A stretch of DNA of 27,777 nucleotides from Isoetes engelmannii. Lineage: Eukaryota > Streptophyta > Lycopodiopsida > Isoetales > Isoetaceae. The DNA lies in the NCBI GenBank assembly GCA_011763485.2, contig JAANSK020066687.1:1-27777 (forward strand). The letters are read 5' to 3'. Shown one piece after another: positions 21,688 through 27,777 of this stretch (its first letter is position 1; every line of letters starts with the position of its first letter). Both the position numbers and the translations under genes were made by a program. Below the pieces are notes generated by a model, which was given only the letters and a program-made list of their open reading frames with translations, had not been told where the DNA came from and did not search any database.

Positions 21688-22444
21688 ATGGCCGCTACTC
21701 TGGCATATGGGCTCATGGCAATCTTAATTGCCTCAACCTGTAATCTAGTCTTAGCTGCAGATGAAGATCCCTTACAGGATTTTTGCGTTGGAAACCAAAC
21801 AGTATCAGGTAAGAACATGGTCTACAAAAACTGATCGGATATGGATGATTTCATTCTTTATGCTAATTAATAGTAATGAAAAGTTTGTGTTGATCTGGTT
21901 ATGGATAGGTACGAGCATCAACGGTGTCACATGCAAGGATCCTGCACAAGTGGTAGCTTCTGATTTCCTCTTCACCAAGCTAAGAAACGCGGGAATGGCA
22001 GGGAGGTTCGGATTCATAGTAACAGCGGCAAATGTACAAACTTTTCCAGGTCTTAACACACAAGGAATCTCCATGGTCCGTATTGACTTCAACATAGGAG
22101 GCATAAATCCTCCACACATCCACCCAAGAGCAACCGAGGTTTTGTTTCTCGTACAGGGGAACCTCAGCGTCGGATTTGTGAATACTGCCAACAAGCTCTT
22201 CTCTGTAACGTTGAACCAGGGAGATGTGTTTGTGTTTCCAAGAGGCTTGATCCATTTTCAAGAAAATGTGGGCAATTGTAATGCAACTGCTATAGCTGCT
22301 CTTAGTAGCCAAATGCCAGGAACTCAACAGGTAGCTCCTGCCATTTTTGGAGTCAACCCTCCCATATCCTCTAAGGTTTTGCAACTCGCATTTGCCTTAT
22401 CTGCAAAGCAAGTCGCCACCCTCCAGGCTAACTTCACCTCTTAG
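21688..22444 (+). CDS. Germin-like protein (secreted cupin), two exons
   Basis: Exons 21688-21808 and 21909-22444 (100-bp GT-AG intron, phase 1) encode 218 residues, the usual size for germin-like proteins. The family consists of secreted, manganese-binding single-cupin proteins of the cell wall; members have oxalate oxidase, superoxide dismutase or no known activity. Residues 1-24 form a signal peptide (MAATLAYGLMAILIASTCNL and on). Cys33 and Cys49 are 16 apart, as in the germin N-terminal disulfide. Germin box 1 is NPPHIHPRATE with ligands His110, His112 and Glu117; box 2 is GDVFVFPRGLIHFQ with His156. All four metal ligands are present. Sequons occur at 36 (NQT), 125 (NLS), 165 (NAT) and near the C-terminus (NFT). 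No lesion is seen. The enzymatic activity cannot be told from sequence. Confidence 0.96.
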
Positions 22445-22525
22445 TTTGAATTCCCTTTATGGTTTACGTTGTAAAAATCAACTAGAGTTCATGTTTGTAG
22501 TGTTTGTAATTTATATCTTATATAT

Positions 22526-22531
22526 AATAAA
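22526..22531 (+). terminator. Poly(A) signal of the germin-like gene
   Basis: AATAAA at 22526-22531, about 80 bp after the stop codon, in an AT-rich stretch. Confidence 0.6.
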
Positions 22532-22963
22532 ATTATATGAATGCCCCCATGAAACGGTGTGACTATACTCGGACGGCCGAGATTTAACCTCCCCTGGAAA
22601 GCTGAGGTGGCAAGCCCTGGGCCATTGGATCCCCTATGGGTCATCCATGGGCATGGATGGGGTCATGGACCCCATCCCGCAGCCGTTGGATCTTGCCACG
22701 TGGCATGATGCTAGCCGTTAAATCCTAAGGAAAGTGTTAGGAAGCACAAATATTAATATATTGTTGATGAGGTGTCAATAATGGCCTTGAGGTGGCAACC
22801 GAATTAATGTCGATTGGGTAGCTTTTTTTAATGATAGTGGTGTGACGTGGCAAGGGTGTTAATGGTGCCGCTAAGTCTGGAAACTTCCGTTCCATTCCAT
22901 TCCTGAGCTCATCGAGCTCATTCTGCTGCGTTTAGTTAAGCAGTCGCTGCCGTTGTTGCGGCC

Positions 22964-23185
22964 ATGGCTGCAATGGAAGAGCACCATCGCGACCTGCAAG
23001 GTGATCGCTGGGTGCCCTGTGGAATGCCAGGTTTTGTTGGTCTCTTTCGGTGCTTCCCCAATAGTTTAGGGATTTTCGCCAATCTGTTTGTTTTGCCCAG
23101 CTCCCGAGCTCTATTTCAAATGCTGAGCATGCCAAGAAGAGGGGATCTTGAGAAGAATGAATGGCACGTGCTATCAGAGATTTAG
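22964..23185 (+). other. Unrecognised reading frame, possible exon
   Basis: A 73-codon frame starts with MAAMEEHHRDLQGDRWVPCG at a GCC-rich start (GGCCATGG). The first 23 codons are protein-like, and CCAG followed by GTTTTG could be a splice donor at about 23033. No family is recognised. A later TTGCAG acceptor at about 23322-23327 could join it to downstream sequence. It may be a 5' gene fragment carried by an element. Confidence 0.25.
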
Positions 23186-23327
23186 AGTAGATGTTGTGGG
23201 AATATGTAATCCTTTTTGGCGTCCAAAGCATAACTGGCTCTTGCAGATAATAAACCGACGACAGGTGTGTTAATCCATCTCTGTGTTTTGTCTCAGTTTC
23301 AATATCTTAAACATTATTTTTTGCAGG

Positions 23328-23780
23328 ATAATTGTACGTGACTTTGAAACATACCCCGAAGGTTTTTCTGCACCTACCTCCTTTTCTGCACCTACCTCCG
23401 CATGGAAGATAGATGCGGATAGCTATATTCTTCACGCCCTCAGCCATTCCACACAGGCTGCAATATCCAAATCGACCTCTATTGCATCGGTAATCCGGTT
23501 GGGAAAACATCTTTCGGCATTTGATCTTTTTGAGACTTGGTGCATTAAATTATAGCCTGCAGATTCAACTCCGAGAGTGATAGAAGGCACTGTTTTGAGA
23601 CCAAAAGGCAGCAATGGATATTTCGTGGTAATCAAAAGGTCGTCATATAGCTTCTCTTCCTGGGAGTCGCCGCATGAGTAAAAGACTAAAAACGACATTC
23701 TACATTTTTCATATGAACCCAATGGACCGGGAAATCCATGTCGAGGAGCTTCTTGCTTTGCCTTTGTGATCATTCATAAG
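23328..23780. other. Protein-like sequence of uncertain strand, probable gene fragment
   Basis: The minus strand is open for 113 codons (23773 to 23432), including HGFPGPLGSYEKCRMSFLVF and ITTKYPLLPFGLKTVPSITL. The plus strand, after a TTGCAG acceptor, reads RDFETYPEGFSAPTSFSAPT, later FDLFETWCIKL-stop and RVIEGTVLRPKGSNGYFVVI, and has two stops. I recognise neither. A tandem 18-bp duplication (TTTTCTGCACCTACCTCC twice) lies at about 23363-23398. Both strands look non-random, as in a decayed or captured exon. Confidence 0.3.
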
Positions 23781-24134
23781 TCCGCTTCATCACTCACGTC
23801 ACACGTGTCATCCACATCACTCATATTTCACATCCACCTCATCAAAAAGGATTTTTGACTAAGGAAAAGGATCATTGTCAACCACTAATGCCACATCAGC
23901 ATTACCCTTGCCACCTCACCCAATTCATGCCATGTCATCTCCCTTGCCACCCTTGTTGACCAAAAATTCAAAGTACTCTTTTTCGAAATCTGATTTTTCC
24001 ACCTGGTAGCCCTTGCAAAAACATGCCACGTGGCACAAAATTTTTTGAAAAACGAGCTTGTCTTGACCTTCAAATTTGCTTTCTTGGGAATCGTGCCATT
24101 TTTCAAATAAATACACAAAATTTCTCCTACTCAC

Positions 24135-25364
24135 CCCGATTTTTCTCCGCACGACCATTTCACGATTTTTCCCCGCTCGATCCTTTTTCCGATATTCTCC
24201 CCGCCCGATCTTTTTCACGATTTTTTCCAGCATGATATTTTCCCGTCCGACTTTTTCCCGATATTTTCCCCGCACGACTTTTTTCCCGATTCCCCCCCCC
24301 CCTCCCTGCCCGATCTTTTTCACGATTTTTTCCAGCACGATATTTTCCCGACCGACTTTTTTCCCGATATTTTCCCCGCACGACTTTTTCCCGATTTTTC
24401 CCGCCCGACTTTTTCCCCGATGTTTTCTCACGATACTTTTCCCCATATTCTCCCCGCCCGATCTTTTTCACGATTTTTTCCAGCACGATATTTTTCCGAC
24501 CGACTTTTTTCCCGATATTTTTCCCGAACGACTTTTTTCCCCGATATTTTCCCCGCACGACCTTTTTCCCGATTTTTTCCCACCCGACTTTTTCCCCGAT
24601 GTTTTCTCACGATATTTTTCCCGATATTCGAGCCCGCCCGATCTTTTTCACGACTTTTTCCAGCATGATATTTTCCCGACCGACTTTTTTCTCGATATTT
24701 TCCCCGCACGACTTTTTTCCCCGACATTTTCCCCGCACGACCTTTTTCCCGATTTTTTCCCGCCCGACTTTTTCCCCAATGTTTTCTCACGATATTTTTC
24801 CCGATATTCTCCCCGCCCGATCTTTTTCACGATTTTTTCCAGCACGATTTTTTCCGACCGACTTTTTTCCCGACATTTTCCCCGCACGACTTTTTTCCCG
24901 TTTTTCCCGCCCGACTTTTTCCCTGATGTTTTCTCACGATATTTTTCCCGTTATTCTCCCCGCCCGATCTTTTTCACGATTTTTTCCAGCACGATATGTT
25001 CCCGACCGACTTTTTTCCCGATATTTTCCCCGCACGACTTTTTTCCCCGATATTTTCCCCGCGCGACCTTTTTCCTGATTTTTTCCCGCCCGACTTTTTC
25101 CCCGATGTTTTCTCACGATATTTTTCCCGCTATTCGAGCCCGCCCGATCTTTTTCACGATTTTTTCCAGCACAATATTTTCCCGACCGACTTTTTTCCCG
25201 ATATTTTCACCGCACGACTTTTTTTCCCGACATTTTCCCCGCACGACCTTTTTCCCAATTTTTTCCCGCCCGACTTTTTGCCCGATGTTTTCTCACGATA
25301 TTTTTCCCCATATTCTCCCCGCCCGATCTTTTTCATGATTTCTTCCCGCACGATTTTTGCCACG
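24135..25364. repeat. Pyrimidine-rich minisatellite with about 30-bp subunits and 180-bp higher-order period
   Basis: The plus strand is a long series of units such as CGATATTTTCCCCGCACGAC and CCGACTTTTTTCCCGATATT. The landmark GCCCGATCTTTTTCACGA starts at about 24204, 24307, 24456, 24636, 24815, 24962, 25142 and 25321, giving spacings of 103, 149, 180, 179, 147, 180 and 179 bp. The short spacings differ from 180 by about one or two to three 30-bp subunits. The array is almost purine-free on + except for CGA/GCA words and is dense in CpG. Long open frames occur on both strands because 180 is a multiple of 3 and stop codons are absent from the unit; I regard these as by-products. Confidence 0.95.
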
Positions 25365-25375
25365 AAAAAAACAAG

Positions 25376-25759
25376 ATCCGGATTTCTGGCATTGTTCAAC
25401 CAACAAACCATCATCATTACATCCCGATCCAACCTGTACAACATCAAGATGCTCGAATCATGGCTAAAAGACAAAACACACGGCCGGATTTCCCAAGATT
25501 GCAACAGAACTGGGGGTTTTTAAAAGGAAGCATACCCGAATACAAATCCCAAGGGCTTGCACGCGAAATTGAAGATTCACAAGGTGAAATTCACAGAAGT
25601 GCGATCTTTGACTTGCGAGTTCGACCTTCCTTGCTGCCTAATTCATTCGATAAGGCAGTAAAGTTGATCAAGAAACTTGACCAACAGAGGAAGAAAACTT
25701 TGCTCATACTTCGTGAGCATCGGAAATTATCTGAAACTTCTTATATGAAATTCCAGTGA
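25376..25759 (+). other. Unrecognised protein-like reading frame downstream of the minisatellite
   Basis: From the ATG at 25460 there are 99 codons to a TGA at 25757-25759, beginning MAKRQNTRPDFPRLQQNWGF and containing SIPEYKSQGLAREIEDSQGE and a basic helical end (DKAVKLIKKLDQQRKKTLLI). The same frame is open upstream of the ATG to inside the minisatellite and looks protein-like from about 25376 (IRISGIVQPTNHHHYIPIQP), so the ATG may be internal to an exon. No family is recognised, and no promoter or poly(A) signal is evident. It may be an exon fragment or element-derived. Confidence 0.3.
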
Positions 25760-25925
25760 ATGAAAATCCGACTTTGATATCATACAATCAGTAGAGATAA
25801 TCGTCAATTTTTAGAAATGCTTGATAGTAGAGGTCTCTTTTTGATCAAAGTTCATGCTATAAGTATTAATTTGCATTCAGAAAAGTATTCAACAACACTC
25901 TTTGAGATTATGTGCATCCCAAATG

Positions 25926-26270
25926 TTTATAAAATCCACGCAAAATCTTCATAAAATCTTCGAAAAATATACGTAAAATCTTCTTAAAATCTATATAAAA
26001 TCTACGTAGAATCTTCAAAAGTCTACACAAAATTTTCATAGAAGCTATATAAAATCTTTACAAAATCTACGTAAAATATTCATAAAATCTACGTAAAAAT
26101 CTTCATAAAATCTTCATAAAATCTGCATAAAATCTGCATAAAATCTTCATAAAATCTAAGTTAGATATTCATACAAATCTACGTAAAATCGTCATAAAAT
26201 ATACATTAAATCTACGTAAAATCTTCATGAAATATACGTAAAATATTGATAAAATATTCATAAAATCAAC
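25926..26270. repeat. 11-bp A-tract array, about 30 units
   Basis: Repeats of the form CTWCRTAAAAT (for example CTTCATAAAAT, CTACGTAAAAT, CTGCATAAAAT), mostly exactly 11 bp long and diverged from each other, fill about 345 bp. Each unit carries one AAAA run, so the A-tracts recur about once per helical turn. Confidence 0.9.
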
Positions 26271-26305
26271 CATAGATTATGCACCCACTCATAGTACAAA
26301 GACTT

Positions 26306-26338
26306 GTATATATATATATACTTACTATATATATATAT
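26306..26338. repeat. (TA)n microsatellite, two blocks
   Basis: Alternating TA at about 26306-26320 and 26326-26338, separated by a few bases (CTTAC). The sequence is easily melted or cruciform-prone and lies directly after the A-tract array. Confidence 0.85.
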
Positions 26339-26339
26339 T

Positions 26340-26789
26340 TCTTAATATGATAAAGACTTTATTTTCACCACGTCTTGTGGCCCTCAAATAGAGAGTAGCC
26401 TTATTCCTTTTTCAATAAGCACTACAGGGTTGAAACTCTACTTTGAATTCGTATTGATTGCTTGAGTTTAACTATGGGGCCATCCCTAGGTGCCCTCCAG
26501 AAGCATCACTCGCTACGCTGGAAAAAATGTAGATTAATTATTCCAATCAACAAGATAACCATCCATGCCAAGGCGACTGCACAAAACCAGGGTGGGCACT
26601 ATTTTACTGCCACACCGACATGTGAACTTATCACACGGGGAGGGGGGGGGGACTCCATAGGACGATGAGGATTGTAGAAAGCCTCAAGGCTTTTATGGCA
26701 GAAAGGGCCATAGAAAGCTCACGCCATAGAAGGTGTATGCCAAAGCAGGTCTGGCTCCAGAAGAGGAACCAGTGACAAAACTGGCGTCC
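26340..26789. other. Repeat-like DNA, no gene recognised
   Basis: No credible coding frame is present; the 68-codon frame at 26462-26668 ends in a G-run artefact. A G-rich run (about 26639-26651) and a small hairpin (AAAGCCTCAAGGCTTT near 26676-26692) are visible. Confidence 0.4.
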
Positions 26790-26847
26790 CTTTCCCTAGA
26801 ATGATGGTTCTCTTCTTAAGAAGAGAACCATAGCATTCTAGGGAAAG
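26790..26847. repeat. Near-perfect 58-bp palindrome
   Basis: The left arm 26790-26817 and right arm 26818-26847 are reverse complements except for a 2-base indel, with no loop; the centre is TTCTTAAGAA. The right arm ends in ATTCTAGGGAAAG, which is also the start of the interspersed repeat at 20217-20262. Confidence 0.9.
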
Positions 26848-26880
26848 AGCTTGATATACATATCTATCGCCGACACAAAG
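26836..26880. repeat. Second copy of the repeat segment at 20217-20262
   Basis: It shares ATTCTAGGGAAAG, GCTTGAT, ACATATCTAT and GCCGA in the same order and spacing as 20217-20262. On the minus strand both copies keep the same frame, reading GNRYVHQALSLE and GDRYVYQALSLE, which hints at an ancestral coding segment. Confidence 0.6.
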
Positions 26881-27777
26881 AGGAACCTACCTCAAACTCC
26901 CTCACAGCCCCAAGGCTGCGGGAAACTGTAAGACGCTCCTCAACGCTAGGAAGAATGTAACATGCATGAGATGAGGCAGAACGCCAATGCCCATGAGACC
27001 GAGCCACATGAAAAAATGGGCAAATCACCATCTAACAACTAGAGAGAGACACTGCAACGACACAAATGCTATGAAACCAAAGACCAAGATCCCTTATGTC
27101 CCTTAGCCATGTACCACGGATTTTAGCCAACTTTTAAGCGTAGCAACAACATAACTTATCAGAATCTGGCTCTGGATGACCCATTGAAAAGGGCACAGGT
27201 TAGAACCCATGAAGTGAAAAAGGGGGAGAGAGAGAGAGAGAGACCTGACGAATCACATAAGGGGTGAAGCAACCTAGAGAACGGACCAACATAACCCATC
27301 GAGGTGGTCAAACTATGGAGACTGGAACCTAAGGAAACTATTGGGACAATGTGGCATCATTGAAAAGTGACAAAGAGGGACTAACAGACTTAAGAGAACA
27401 ACTTGATGAGGCCCACCAACTGGGGGAGACGGCTAAAGCAAAAAGCACCAAAGGACCCAACGGGATTAAAAAGGGGAACTAGGCAAATGGCACCAGAGGG
27501 CTTTTAAGCAAATTATGAGAAGACAAGAATACGTCAGAGACGAAAGCCAAGACCACGTTGGACCACGTCAGATCACTCTAAGTGTAGCAGTTGATCTATC
27601 TAACCAAATTGACGACATCCTTCTAACTTAAGTGCCATAATCATTGTTTGCAAAGAAATAATAATAATAAGGGCAGTCCGAGAACCAACCATCCACACAG
27701 ATAAGCAAAGTTTCATTAAATATGGAGTCTGGGAGGAAAATTGGAATAATTTTTGCTGGAGGGGGATGGAGGGTTGG
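26881..27777. other. Probable transposable-element DNA to the window end
   Basis: No complete frame or recognisable domain is present. A (GA)n microsatellite lies at about 27226-27242, and a short ATA-type repeat (AATAATAATAA) near 27658-27670. It follows the repeat segment at 26836-26880, so it may be the continuation of that element, but I could not confirm this. Confidence 0.35.

Larger units (their letters stand above)
22560..24120. other. Region with GTGGCAA-type motifs in opposite orientation at its ends
   Basis: GAGGTGGCAA occurs at 22604-22613 and 22789-22798, with GACGTGGCAA at 22844-22853. The reverse complement TTGCCACCTC is at 23908-23917, with similar words at 23890-23950. CCACGTGGCA occurs near 22695 and 24025. 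The protein-like pieces at 22964-23780 lie between the two clusters. This resembles a transposon with decayed inverted subterminal repeats and captured gene fragments, but no clean terminal inverted repeat or target duplication is visible. Confidence 0.25.

Noticed and set aside
21805-22384. Minus-strand ORFs of 129 and 134 codons in the germin-like gene
   Set aside because: They are antisense shadows of exon 2; the plus strand carries both germin boxes and all metal ligands.
24076-25338. 420-codon plus-strand ORF as a gene
   Set aside because: It is almost entirely the minisatellite read in one of several open frames, and the opposite strand is open as well. No domain, promoter or codon bias supports it.
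24135-25364. CRISPR-like array
   Set aside because: Repeats are contiguous without unique spacers, the composition is low-complexity, and the context is a plant nuclear genome.

Overview
This window is nuclear DNA from a land plant. The main evidence is a complete intron-rich RAD50 gene whose product aligns along its whole length with plant RAD50, plus two plant-specific families (a seed-maturation/LEA 'SMP' protein and a germin-like protein). All introns are GT-AG, the DNA is AT-rich, and there are several non-LTR retrotransposon remnants with poly(A) tails. RAD50 looks clearly diverged from the Arabidopsis protein as I remember it, which would fit a non-flowering or early-diverging plant, but I cannot name the species.

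Layout. 1-800: two LINE-type relics, a poly(A)-tailed 3' end on + and a decayed zf-RVT-like piece on -. 966-11568 (+): RAD50, 27 exons, 3945 coding bases, 1314 residues, with Walker A, Q-loop, CPCC zinc hook, signature motif and Walker B all intact. 12194-12399: a U6 snRNA retrocopy flanked by a 16-bp direct repeat and carrying an internal 73-bp duplication. 12630-13260: unrecognised reading frames on -. 13261-13435: a long inverted repeat. 14755-15864 (+): an SMP-domain gene with a seed-type RY element and TATA box, but with an in-frame stop and a missing splice donor in its first exon. 15865-20216: largely non-coding, with small duplications and a hairpin. 20217-20937: an interspersed repeat ending in 32 A. 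21494-22531 (+): an intact two-exon germin-like gene with TATA box and poly(A) signal. 22560-24120: gene-fragment-like sequence between copies of a GTGGCAA-type motif in opposite orientations. 24135-25364: a pyrimidine-rich, CpG-rich minisatellite with a subrepeat of about 30 bp and a higher-order period of about 180 bp. 25376-25759: an unrecognised protein-like reading frame. 25926-26270: an 11-bp A-tract array, then (TA)n. 26790-26847: a near-perfect palindrome at the edge of a second copy of the repeat seen at 20217. The remainder is repeat-like.

The three plant genes are functionally unrelated (DNA double-strand break repair, desiccation/seed-type protection, cell-wall cupin) and look like ordinary neighbours. 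I did not find a convincing new multi-gene system. The most notable signals are the U6 retrocopy with its rearrangement, the hierarchical strand-asymmetric minisatellite, the phased A-tract array, the damaged SMP gene, and RAD50 splice features that could make isoforms next to the zinc hook and at the C-terminus.
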